Of a stretch of 64,000 nucleotides of DNA, positions 1 to 10,332 are shown one piece after another. A model generated the notes under the pieces. The model ran no database searches. It was not told where the DNA came from and saw only the letters and a program-made list of their open reading frames with translations. Position numbers and translations under genes: made by a program. The DNA is from Ochotona curzoniae (Eukaryota; Chordata; Mammalia; Lagomorpha; Ochotonidae): the NCBI RefSeq assembly GCF_017591425.1, contig NW_024464918.1:12212001-12276000 (forward strand). The letters are read 5' to 3'. Positions within the stretch are counted from its first letter, which is position 1. Every line of letters begins with the position of its first letter.

Positions 1-760
1 ATAAATGCTTTATCAAAAATTGCTTTTTGAATTAATAGGCTTCAACAATATATTCAATATATTGAATATAAATGATAAAGTTTTTTTCCAAAAATCAGCA
101 ATGAAATGGCATGACATAGTCAGCAAGAAATGCAAGTACATATAGAATGTTATATTTGAGCATAGAAAAGTTGCCACCTGGGTAGTGAAAATATGGGTAA
201 AGCTCTGTGAAACATGTTTTAACATGATTTATTAGGGCATTTTAACAACCAGACAGTAGAAACATGGTCCTTCTATAAAACACTGAACATAATATTTCTT
301 ACCTATTACTTGATATTAAACTTCTAATTAACCTAAATAATGGCATTTAGTTCCATTACATGATTCAGATAATTTGCCATGTGCCGGTTTGTATTTACAA
401 TTTCTAGGCAAGTTGAAAAACAAGCATAATTTTTTAGAATTCTGTACTCCTTGGTTAGCATGCTGATCCAGGGGAGCCCTGTAGAAAACTTTATTGCAAA
501 ATTATTTATTCGCTTTTCTCCTTATTGGGAAGGTGGTGAAGGGGAAAATCTTAGGAGAAGTGGTTTATGGTCTCCCGTCTGCCAAGCATGCTCTCTTCTG
601 AGCTCTGGCATCATCACTAGAGACAGAGAAAGCAGGACAAAATGACCTCTTCGTATCTCCTGTGGTTTAGCCAAATTTGTGATGTTATTGAAACTGTGGG
701 ACTCATGTGGGTGAAGGGTTGTGAACGGTCTGGTTCTTTTTCTTAAAAAGTTATAGGATT
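1..760. other. AT-rich DNA without a recognised gene
   Basis: Both strands carry only short, stop-rich frames. I recognise no repeat family. The one structural detail is a perfect 22-base AT palindrome at 49-70. This probably is intronic or intergenic DNA. Confidence 0.5.
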
Positions 761-1095
761 CGGCATTTGGTGCAGTGGATAGAACATTGCTTGGGACATT
801 TGCATTTCATATTGAAATGTGTGGGTTCTGATAACAGCTCTGCTTCACATTCCAGCTTCTTACTAATGCACACCTTGGAATGCAGAGCTTAATAGCTCAA
901 ATCCTAGGGACCCTGCTTCTCACATCAGAGATCCAGACTGGTTCTTGGGTGCTGGTTTCTGTCTGTACCAACCCTAGTTGTAGACATTTGGGGAGTTCAC
1001 CACCAGAATGGAGAATTTTTCCCCTCTCTCTTTCTCTCTGCCAGTTTCTATTATGATCCTCTCTATGACTTAAAGAAAAGAAAGAAAAAGAAAAA
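761..1095 (+). mobile_element. Old lagomorph CSINE, diverged subtype
   Basis: A degenerate tRNA-derived SINE in the sense direction. The head reads CGGCATTTGGTGCAGTGG, followed by a GGGTTCTGATAACAGCTCTGC segment corresponding to the Pol III B-box region. The body has CAGCTTCTTACTAATGCACACC and a closing CTCTCTCTTTCTCTCTG stretch before an A/G-rich tail. It belongs to the older CSINE type that has 'cttctTactaatg' in the middle, also seen near 32.4 kb. No target-site duplication is obvious, as expected at this age. Confidence 0.7.
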
Positions 1096-2096
1096 CTCCA
1101 AACTGTCCCAAGAGCTATACAAACTCCATATTCTTAAAAAAAAAAAAAAATACCATCTCACATGTCCCAGCTACTGCTCAGATTCAGATGTTAGGAATTT
1201 CTTCCATTTTACAATGTCTCCTATACCCATGTTTATTTTTAATAGTGTTATAAGAGCTACAAGTGCATGTAAAGTTTGCAATTACCCTAGTAATCAATCA
1301 TGACCTTGTAAAGATATCTTGAAGTTAGGTTGCATTTCCAAGTTTTACAGTTCTGTTTTGCCCCCTTCAAAATAGAATTGCTGCTTGTTCTATTCAGTTT
1401 ATTTATAAACCCAACAATAACTATCCAATCTAGCAACTGGCTTGTGGCACTTACAACTAGTTGAGTTACAAGCAACTCCTTAAAAAAGACCGTACAAGAA
1501 TATAAATCAAAACTATTAGTAACTATAAAAAGTCTGAATTTCTGTATGTTTGAAACATTCTCATCCTCTGTCGATATAATAGTCACAGTTTATACAATCA
1601 AACAATAATCAGTAAAAATTATGACTTGTAAAATCAGACTTCTAATGCTTTGGGGGACAGATTTATTATCAGATTATCTAAAAGTCACTGGAGAGAGTCT
1701 TTTCTAAGTACCCTCGAAACCCAACAGCTGAATGACATACCAGGTCCCTAAAGAGAATCGCAGCATTATAACTGTCTCACATTTAACCATATGCAGTGCA
1801 AAAGACAGATGGACAAAGTCATTTTGTGCCTTCTATAGAGAATAAAAGCACTTATGAATTTTGATATCACTGGCTCACTGATTCACAGACAGCATGAATT
1901 TACACAAGAGCCATGTCTAACAGTGAGGCTGCTGTGTCCAGAGAACACTGCCTCTTCTGTTCTGGGCTGGGGCTCCACATTCACAGGCTTGCTGTTCTCT
2001 TGCACTTCTGGGCCTAGCAAAGCAGCTTATTTCCCTCTTCCCCTTCTTCCATTGCTCACAGTTACTTTCTTCCCAGTGTTATCTTTGGGTTCCCAG
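1096..2096. other. Unassigned DNA, no gene seen
   Basis: Contains a 15-base A run at 1136-1150 and a pyrimidine-rich stretch near 2025-2075. The frame that opens at 1854 runs into the exon-like block described next. No repeat family is recognised. Confidence 0.4.
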
Positions 2097-2278
2097 AGGA
2101 ATGTTAGCCTAAAGCCTTACCTGACCACCTACCAGATAGAATCAAAAAACAATGAACGATGCCATAGGAGAGCCAGAATGTTTATCCGAAATGTCCAAGA
2201 AGAACACCACTGGTTTCAAACACCGCCTTGCATAACTTCTGTGGAGCCTGTTCAGTGGGGACGCCAGCTTTCCTGGGG
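2097..2278 (+). other. Exon-like segment A (possible coding or lncRNA exon)
   Basis: Seen in sequence: a pyrimidine-rich acceptor ending TTCCCAG at 2096 and a strong donor GGG|GTAAGTA at 2279. The 182 bases between stay open in one frame (start RNVSLKPYLTTYQ, end PVQWGRQLSWG) that is continuous with a 142-codon frame beginning upstream at 1854. I recognise no protein family in it. The frame does not join in phase to the next exon-like segment, so it may be a non-coding exon or chance. It lies inside a CpG-enriched block. Confidence 0.25.
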
Positions 2279-2880
2279 GTAAGTAAAGGCAGCCTGACTG
2301 TGCCTACGGAATGGGGGAGTGATTGCCTCAAGTGCGACCGTGGAGTCTACATTCTGAACAGGATCCAGAATATGCCTACTTCTCTTTACACTGTTTTAAA
2401 AATTCCATTTGACTTGCTGGGTACAAGTTCCACGTTCGTTTTCTAGCAAAATGTTGTATTTTCTTCTATTGATTTCATGATGATAAGCTGCCTGCGAATG
2501 CTGCTTTCTTACGCCACAGAGCTTGCAGCTCGAATGTGCCAGAACACGCTTTGTGATAAATCATGCTTCCTGCACTCATCCAGTGCAGCCCGAGGATGGA
2601 GACGGCATTAATGCCTTGTTCTCCAATCAGCAAGAAACAACAGCTCTGTGCGAGAGAAAAAGATCATTATATCGTGTCCCAATTTCATCTCTAGCAACTG
2701 AAGCTAGCACACTGCAGTGGGTTTCAGACTGTGGGCGAGAACTCCAGCTTTCCTCTGAGTTCAAAGGAGAACCCTGTTGCTTAAAGAAAAATGTGTTTGC
2801 TCTGTGAGTGTTAATCCTGTCCTCCGGGTGGCGAATAGCTCTGTGAACACTGTTGGCGCGATCCCACAGTGACACGTTCT
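2101..2880. promoter_or_regulatory. CpG-enriched block, possible conserved element
   Basis: I count 23 CpG dinucleotides in these 780 bases, against roughly five in the equally long stretch before it. It is not classical CpG-island density. CpG retention in an otherwise CpG-poor background suggests hypomethylation or selective constraint. No transposon that would bring recent CpGs is recognised. The role is inference only. Confidence 0.3.
2520..2803 (+). other. Exon-like segment B
   Basis: An acceptor (TTTCTTACGCCACAG) ends at 2519 and a donor TCT|GTGAGTGT begins at 2804. The 284 bases between are open for the whole length in one frame (SLQLECARTRFVINH to CCLKKNVFA), which closes just after the donor. 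The opposite strand is also open for 82 codons. I do not recognise a family. Joining to segment A (which ends in phase 2) would put this segment into a frame with an early stop, so the two do not form a simple coding pair. Confidence 0.22.
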
Positions 2881-3578
2881 CCTTCAGGTGTCTTTCTCTT
2901 TAATCAGGCTGGGCAGCTACTTGTTTAACCTGTAAGAGTTTATGAGCCTGGTGGAATTCATATGTCCGTTGAATTTGTTACAGAATCATGGCTAAAGAAG
3001 CCAAAAGGGAATTCCAATCCTCCAGGGTCAATCTTGACCCCAAATGGCTCATCTGTCAGCTTGCTCCTCCAACTCCCGTGGCCACCCTTTCTGTTTCTGC
3101 TGCTTGTTAACAGTCAAGGCTGCTAAGGGCATTCCTGCATCAACAGATGCACTTTTACATTAAGCCGTTCATCGGGTAAATCACAGATGTTGTTTTCTTA
3201 GTAGATGCTATTATAATTATTCTTAATAAAACCCCTGAGTTTGTCATCTCGTTGCTATAGATGACTTTTTCAAAATGTACCAAAGTATTTATTTGTTAAA
3301 CTCTCCATATAAGATTGACGTTGCAATTCTACCTTACAAGATTCAGGATCTCTCCCCAGGTTGTCTTGATGTTTTGTCGAAATATGTAGCTGGTAACTTC
3401 ACAGGAAAGTAAATCAACAGACTGCTGAGGCAGTCTGAAGGTTGCAACCCACATGTTGAGATTGCTATCAAATTGTGTTCCTCTTCTGCTAAAAAGATGA
3501 GTTTTCTCCTCTGAGACATGCTGTGTTACTAAATTTAGCTGAAGAAGGGGATACCTTTCTAGAAGAATGGTGCTCTGA
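2881..3578. other. AT-rich unique DNA resembling a conserved non-coding element
   Basis: Contains ungarbled AT motifs such as ATAATTATTCTTAATAAAA (about 3213-3231) of the kind bound by homeodomain proteins, and no recognised repeat. A reading frame on the minus strand (3598 to 3329) has no family resemblance. Conservation cannot be judged from one sequence. Confidence 0.25.
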
Positions 3579-3896
3579 GGGGCCCAGAACAATGGCACAG
3601 TGGCTCAATCCTCACCTTACAAACTGGAGGATTCCATATGGGTGCTGGTTCTTGTCCCAGCTGCTCTATTTCCCATCCAGTTCCTTTCCTGTGGCCTGGG
3701 AAAGCAGTAGAGGACAGTCCAAAGCCTTGGGACTCTATCTCACATGGGAAACCCAGAAGAGGCTCCTGGCTCCTGGATTCAGATTGACTTAGTTCTAGCT
3801 ATTGTGGCCACTTGGAGAGTGAACTAGCTGACATAAGATCTTTCTCTCTGCCTCTCCTTCTCTCTGTAAAACTGCCTTTCCAACAATTAAAAAAAG
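3579..3896 (+). mobile_element. Old lagomorph CSINE
   Basis: Sense copy: GGGGCCCAGAACAATGGCACAGTGG head, TTCCATATGGGTGCTGGTTC B-box region, body motifs CATCCAGTTCC, GTGGCCTGGGAAAGCAG and GGCTCCTGGCTCC, the closing TCTCTCTGCCTCTCC, and an A-rich tail. Many substitutions compared with the young copies at 51.1 and 57.2 kb. The 89-codon frame across it is SINE-derived, not a gene. Confidence 0.9.
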
Positions 3897-5749
3897 GATA
3901 AATTTTTTTAGTGCAGCTCCTTGGTCTACAAATGGTGCAGCTAGGACCTGGGAAATGGAGTCCACATGATAAGAGCATTCCACAAGCTGTGGCTCATGGC
4001 TCTCCACCCACAGGGACTTCTCCTTCCACAGCTCTTCTCCAAATGTCCATATCAGAAGGACATAAAACTCTCCTGATTCAACAGTAGGCTAAACAGGCTG
4101 ACTTTCCAAAAGTGTTTCTGCCTATTTTCATACTCTCCTTAAACTAGAATTTGGGTGGTGCAAATATTTTCAATTAGGAAAGTAGGATTCAACTTTGATG
4201 TCCTTTGGGTTCCAGCTAGAATTCTTCGGTATTTTGTTTATGTCGTACTATTCAGGGGGTTACGTTTTCTCTACAAATGCTTGCATTAATTTGACTGAAA
4301 TGAAGAGAAACCAATAATAGAGTGGCCATCTGGGATAGCAACATTTTTGTCACTTTCATGGACAGGAGTGCTTTTAGAGAATGTGGATATGATAGCGATG
4401 AACTAATTACACCATTTCTGATGCCACTTGTTTAGCTTATTAGCTGTGCTGTTTTCCCTAGCTTCTGTTTTCTTATCTACTGCATGGGGGAGAGAGGGAA
4501 TACCAACATCACAGAAGACATGTGAGGAACTGGGTGTGGAAAAGGAATGATGCAATTCTCAGCAAATGGTAGATAGTTGCTATGTTCTGTTCCATCAAGG
4601 CTTATTTTGAAGCCAGTTTGCTGGGTGACCTTCAAAATTGCAAGATGGCAGAAAAGGGGACCTGGTCATCTGGAAGGCCCCTTTCAACTCTTAAGTAATG
4701 TTTGGTTAGACAGGTGTGTTGTATGCATAAGTATATATGTGAGAGCAAAACATTGTGTGTTTACCTAGAAATAAGTATGGCTCAGGCATGAGTAGCTCTG
4801 TTTTCTAAGCAGAAAAAAAACTTGTTTGGGAATAAAGTTGAAAGCAGATGATTATGCTGAGAAACTAAAAAAGCGACTCATGGAGAATGTAGGAGCTGAT
4901 GTACATTTCAGAGCTCAAAAGTAATTTCATTGTATTTTATCATCTGTCAAATTTAAGGCAATGCTGTGACTGGAAAATAGATTGGCACAGAGCTTTCTGA
5001 GGACAATGACTTCTTTGAGTTGGTGTAAATATATTCAGAGAGACGTGTTCCTTCTTAATAATCATATTTTTTCTTCTGATTTGCTGATGCGCTCACTTAC
5101 AGTATTTGAAAGGCAGTTTGTCCTTCGCTGTCAACTGCACTTGATAGAATAATAGAAAAATCAAAAACATTCAATCATGTCATGTTGCTTCTCCAAGGAA
5201 TTTCCTGACTACTTAACCTACTTTAAGAGAAAAAGAGAAGAAATATTTCTTTGGCCTTGCTGGAAACACTAGCCAAGTTTAACAGAGTAGGTCCTAGTTA
5301 GCAGGTGCCGTCAGATTTTCCTTCTGAGCATTCCAGGAATGCTGGCTATGGTTTGGGGTCTGGAGGGTAAAAGAAATACGTACAGATTTACCACAAGACT
5401 GAACTGTTAGGAAATCAAAAGTTGTAATCAGTAGTTTACCTATGGCTTGGAACATTCATGTCATTCTAAAACATTGTTGCCAAACTGTAAAAACATCCAA
5501 AAATGGTGCAATTAGCTTCTCTTAGTGAAAAAATAAAATAGTTTGTCTTTTATTTTAAGAATCCCAGAGGCTAGATTCTGTGAAATGTTGGCAGTTCTTA
5601 AAAAAAAAAAAAATATGTCCCTGCAGGCACTTAATTGAAACTTACTGTGGGAAGAATAGGAAATGTGCCTCCAGTCATACCAACAGGATTCCAATTGTCT
5701 TCTCTCTGAGCGCTAGCTTCCTTATCTATCAACTGAAGATAGCATGTCA
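3897..5749. other. Unassigned DNA with a probable MIR remnant
   Basis: The part around 4440-4575 (GTTTTCTTATCTACTGCATGG onward) resembles the 3' half of a plus-strand MIR. The remainder shows no recognised repeat, no exon-like segment and only short frames. Confidence 0.4.
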
Positions 5750-6055
5750 TTGGTGATGTGTCCCAGCGTAACAGGTCACCACCTGCATTTTTGACATCCG
5801 GTATTGACACATGTCTATCTGCTCTACCTCTGATCCAACTACCTGCTAATGTGCCTGGGAAAGTAGTGGAAGAAGGCCCAAATCCAAGGCTCCCTAAACC
5901 TAAATGAGAAACAAAGATGAAGCTCCTGGCATTGACCTGGCCCAGCAGTGGACACTTGCCACTTGCCACCTTGGGAATGAACTAGGGGATGGAAGATATT
6001 GTCCCATTCTTGCATTTGCATTCTCTCTCATTCTCTCCCTCATATTCTCTCGTAT

Positions 6056-6089
<34 letters not shown>

Positions 6090-6090
6090 A
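5750..6090 (+). mobile_element. Old CSINE with expanded CT tract
   Basis: The body is recognisable by GTGCCTGGGAAAGTAGTGG, AGGCCCAAATCC, GAAGCTCCTGGCATTGACC and GAATGAACTAGGGGATGGAAG. The CTCTCT segment that normally ends the SINE has grown into an imperfect (TCTC)n tract at about 6021-6090. Frames on both strands here translate this repeat (LSLSLF or RERERE) and are not genes. Confidence 0.8.
6021..6090. repeat. (CT)n microsatellite
   Basis: An imperfect CT/CTTT tract that grew out of the SINE 3' region, with interruptions such as ATTCTC. Likely length-variable. Confidence 0.9.
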
Positions 6091-6949
6091 TCAGACTGAT
6101 CCAAAAATGGAACACATGATGCTGCAGATAATCAGAATGTCTAAGAATGATTGAGCCCCATTATTTGCCAAGAGGGCATTCTGAAGGCACTATGGAACCT
6201 ACCCAGGATTATTGATTCCTCAGTCAATCCTGAGATCGGCAGTGTTTGAAGGTCCATGTTGTGAATATGGCAACTACAGTCAGAACTTCACTAGCTTGTG
6301 AAACATGATGTGGCAAGGAGAGAAAGAACCAAAACTAGAACCTAGCAAAAGCTCTTTCAGATTTCAAAGTGCTTAACATTATTCTCAGCATTGTATATGA
6401 ACCACCTAAAATAACAGATACTTGACAATTGTATGTGATTTTACTTATTAAACAATTTATTTAAAAAAAACTTCAGCTTCTACTACTAATAAAATAGCAA
6501 TTTTGATTTCTATCTTGAACCTTAGTTTTTAAAAATTATATGTCAATTTTAAGAAATTTATTTATTGAATTCTTTGGATCATCATAAATTATTATGATAA
6601 TACAATTTTTATGCTTATGTTATTAATACAAAAGGAACAGAGGGACCTAATTCCGTACCTCTCACTAGCTCTTCTTCTTCCTTTTTTTTTTAAAAGAAAA
6701 AGCCCTATTTACATAAGATGAACTAATTTCAAGTGTTTTACAGTACAGTTCCCAGAGAAGAATGACAGCCCCTGCCTTCAACCTTAATACTACTTGATTT
6801 AAAAAAAAAAAAAAAAAAGAACATAATTTAATTTGACTTGCACACCACCGGCTTAATACTCCGCCAAGCAAGGAATACAACAGCAAACGGGAAAAAATCC
6901 TCAAGAGTATATTCAAAAACTGTAAATAGTGTTCAAATCTCAAATAGAC
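6091..6949. other. AT-rich unassigned DNA
   Basis: Includes an 18-base A run at about 6801-6818 and a T run near 6683-6692. These may mark the tail of the adjacent antisense L1 or of an unrecognised retroposon. No gene seen. Confidence 0.4.
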
Positions 6950-8700
6950 ATGTTGCTCATAGATTACATTATTTTTGTACTCAATATTTAGGTATCACAG
7001 CTCATGCAAAATTGATGGTATTTGTCTTTTGGTAATGGCTTATTTCACTAAGCATAACAGCGTCCAGTTGGATCTATTTTGTTCGAAAAGATTTCTTTGT
7101 TATGGCTAAGTAGTATCCCATTGTGTATCTATACCACATTTTCTTTATCGAGTCATTAGTTGGTGGACATCTGTGTTAATTCCATATCTTAGCTATTGGA
7201 AATTGAACGGTGATAAGTATAAGAGTACAGATAACCTTCTCATACAGATTATGTTTTGTTTGGATAAATTCTCAAGGTTAGAACCTCCATGCTGTCTTCC
7301 TTAATGGCTGCCCTGGTTTCTGTTCCCACAAACATTGGGTTAGGATACACTCTTGCCCACATTTGCACCAGCACTGTTTTTGAGTGATAGCCACTCTACC
7401 TGCAATCCTGTGAAGCCTCGTTGCTGTATTATTTGCATTTCCCTGTCACCTGGTGATCCTGAGCATCTCTTCATGTGTCTGTTGGCCATTTGTATTTGAA
7501 CATTTGGAAAACACCTTTTCATGTCCTTTGGCTATTTTAAACTGGATTGTCTGTTTTATTGTTGAGTCTCTAGAGCTGTTTATAGATTCTGAATATCCTT
7601 CATCAGTTGCGTGGTTACTAAATGTCTTCTCCCATTCTGACAACTGCCTCTTCACTTGGGTGAGGGGTTTCCCTGCAGTGCAGAAACTTCTTAGCTTGAT
7701 GGGATCTCGTTGTCTATTTCTGCTTCGCTTGCCTGTGTGCTCCTGGGTGTTTTTCCAGAAAGTCTCTGCCTATGTCAATGTCTTGAGAGTTTCCCCTCTA
7801 TCTTCCTCCAGTAATGCAGTGGTTTCAGATCTTGAATTTAGATTCTTGATCCATTTTAAGTTAATTTTTGTATAGTGTATAAGGGAGGGGTCTTGTTTCA
7901 AAGAAACACATGTAGAAATAAAAATTTCCCACACTGCTTGATGAAGAGGCTGTCCTCTCTCAAGGGATTGATTTTAATTCATTTATCAAAGATTAGTTGG
8001 TTGCCGATAGATTGATTGCTAGGTTTTTTCATTCTATCCATTGATATGTGTGTGTGATTTTGTGCCGCACCAGGGTGTTTTGGTTATTACTGCCCTGTTT
8101 TATGTCCTAAATTCTGTAATTTTGATGCCTGCAACGTTGTTTTTGTTTTTATGGATGACTATGGTTATTTGGGGTTTCTTTAGTTTCCATATGAATTTCA
8201 GGATTAACTTTTCTGAATCTAAGAAGAATGTTGTTGGTATTTTGATTGGGATTGTATTGGATTTATAAATTGCTTTGATTAGTGTGGGCATCCTTGTTAT
8301 TTTAATTCTTCCCAATCAATGAATGTAGCAAATGATATCATCATTTGGTTTTTCATTTATTTTAGTATTTAGTAATTTTCATTATACAGATCCTTTGTTA
8401 GCTTTATTCAAAAATACTTTATTTATAGCTAGTGGTATGATGCTATCTTATGAGTTCTTTCTCATCCATGGCATTGTAAATGCACAAAAAGCCTATTGAT
8501 TTTTGATGGTGATTTTCAAATCCTACAACTTGAGCAAATTCTGAGTTCCAATCGTCTCTTAGCAAAGTCTTTCAGGTTCTCAATATGTATGATCATGTCA
8601 TCTGCAAACAGGGATCATTTGATTTCCTTCTTATTTGTATCCCTTTGATGTCTCCTTCTTGCCTAGCTCAGGCATTATCAGAGGTACATCCTAAATACTT
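6950..8700 (-). mobile_element. Decayed LINE-1, ORF2 RT region to 3' end, antisense
   Basis: Read on the minus strand, the fragment runs from the reverse-transcriptase core (the FADD-box region near 8600-8625, now interrupted by a stop) to the 3' end of ORF2 near 7000. Pieces match known L1 ORF2 text: AIYKSNTIPIKIPTTFF and LILKFIWKLKKPQI (8300-8150), LSEWEKTFSNHATDEGY (about 7640-7590) and QMANRHMKRC (about 7485-7455). The frame shifts several times, so there is no active ORF2. The 5' end of the element is missing. Confidence 0.93.
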
Positions 8701-9914
8701 AATGGTCGTTTCATTGAGAGAATATGTATCCCAGCATTTCTAGGCTTCAGTAAACTGCTAGGTCAATGAAAATTTTAATTTTAATTTAACTTGAAAATAT
8801 AGGTTGTGAATACTTTGAGACGCTCAAGTAATGAACACAAGTGGAATTGTATTTGGAATCAGAGCTAGACAGCAGCCCCTGCCTGACAGCCATGTGAAAG
8901 CCCTGTGTTGAAATTTCTGCCTAGGCTGTTTCAACATTATAATTATAAAGGTTTATCTGCATCTCATTTTGATAGAATATGTGTGGCAGTGTTATCTTAT
9001 GTTGCCTATTTTTATAGGAATCTGGAATTGCTAGCCCATTTTTATAGGAATTTAGGATAAAGAGGCATTCAGAATCCCAAAGTGTATACATCAGAAATGT
9101 CTAGAATGGAAGTCTAGCACCAACTGCCTCGTGTAGTTTTGTAACTTCATGCTACATAAAGTAGAGAAAAGAGGCTTCGTGCATTGATGAAATATAGCTT
9201 AGTAACCTGGGGCTTTCAGTTTGTGCCAGATAAAAAGGCAACTGGAGTTGCCTGTAGATATTAGTGTAATCTTGTCATTCTGGCAGAAGTGGATGAACAA
9301 GAGGCATCCGAATCTCAAATGGTGTAATCTGTGACTATATTGTACAATCTTGATACAGAAGAAGTTTGTTCAAGTGAGAATGCTGTAAGTCTGATGGGAC
9401 GTAAAATATTTTTTAAAGCTGGTTACTCTATCCTGATGAGGTGATAATTAGTTCAGGAATATCTCCAGAGCAAAAATGGGAGGGAGAATGGATCATTGGC
9501 AAATAACTCTAAAAATGGTACTTGAAGGCTAAGGAATAAAGCAGATGGCAGTACACTTGAAAAAAAAAAGGGCAAAGGACAAATTATAGTTGTTTACGTT
9601 TCCGCTCTGAAGGCGCAGTGTCTGTGTTTTCAGCGGGATGGCTTTTTGGCTAAGGATTATTAACTTGAAAGGGGATAACTACCAACAAATGATATTTTAA
9701 TGACTGGCATGAAAAATGTGTTACTTTGGCTGTGACTTCAATGAAATCAAAAGGAAACAAATCTTGGTAGAGAAAACCTGATTATGTTTTAGAAGTTGTA
9801 TTGTCTTTCTCATGAAATTAAACAGTAACACATTTGAGGAATAAAAGCATAAATTGCTTTTCCCTTTCAGAAATTCATTATTTCCAGAAATGTTTAGCAA
9901 GATCTTACCAGATC
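8701..9914. other. Unassigned DNA, possibly an unrecognised old repeat
   Basis: No gene or known repeat recognised. Two imperfect direct repeats occur (GAGGCATTCAGAATCCCAAA at 9062 and GAGGCATCCGAATCTCAAA at 9301). The phrase TTTTTATAGGAAT is duplicated near 9010 and 9037. This suggests an internally repeated or rearranged old element. Confidence 0.35.
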
Positions 9915-10020
9915 ATGATATGGCTATGTACTAGGTGCTATGGGGGCATAGAGAAATAAAACATATCCGTTGACACCAATACATTCGTGTTTTTGAGAAG
10001 AATATTCCAAAAGTAAGTCT
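9915..10020 (-). mobile_element. L2 3'-end remnant, antisense
   Basis: GCTATGTACTAGGTGCTATGG and GCATAGAGAAATAAAACA correspond to the antisense L2 3' consensus (tatgtgccaggc...ggggatacag..gaacaaaaca). Short and diverged. Confidence 0.5.
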
Positions 10021-10050
10021 CTAAAGTAATCAGTAAAAATGTTTTGTTGT

Positions 10051-10332
10051 GCTTGAAAAAGAGACACAGATAGACAAGTAGTTTCTTATCTACTAGTTCA
10101 TTCATCACTGTGCCAGTTTATCTATACCAGTTTTAGCTACCCACAATAATAGCAGGACATGAACCAGGCTAAAACCAGTAGCCAGAAGCTCAACCCAAGT
10201 TTCCTGGATTGGCAGCAAGGTCTTGAGCACTTGATCCATCACCTGCTGCCTCCTAAGCAAGTTTGGAACTGGAGCAGGGGCCTGACCCGGCACTGACATG
10301 CACGCAGGCATCCCAAGACTCATCTTAGTCTT
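10051..10332 (-). mobile_element. Old CSINE, antisense, diverged subtype
   Basis: Antisense features: GAGACACAGATAGACAAG near the tail, then GACATGAACCAGGCTAAAACC, GTAGCCAGAAGCTCAACCC, CACCTGCTGCCTCCTAAGC and GGCATCCCAAGACTCATC. This is the subtype with 'ccaggctgaagccaggagc', found widely in lagomorph genomes. It interrupts or adjoins an L2 remnant. Confidence 0.75.

Noticed and set aside
8100..8315. A 71-codon minus-strand frame with clear protein similarity
   Set aside because: It is a piece of L1 ORF2; the frame breaks on both sides, so it is a dead retrotransposon and not a host gene.
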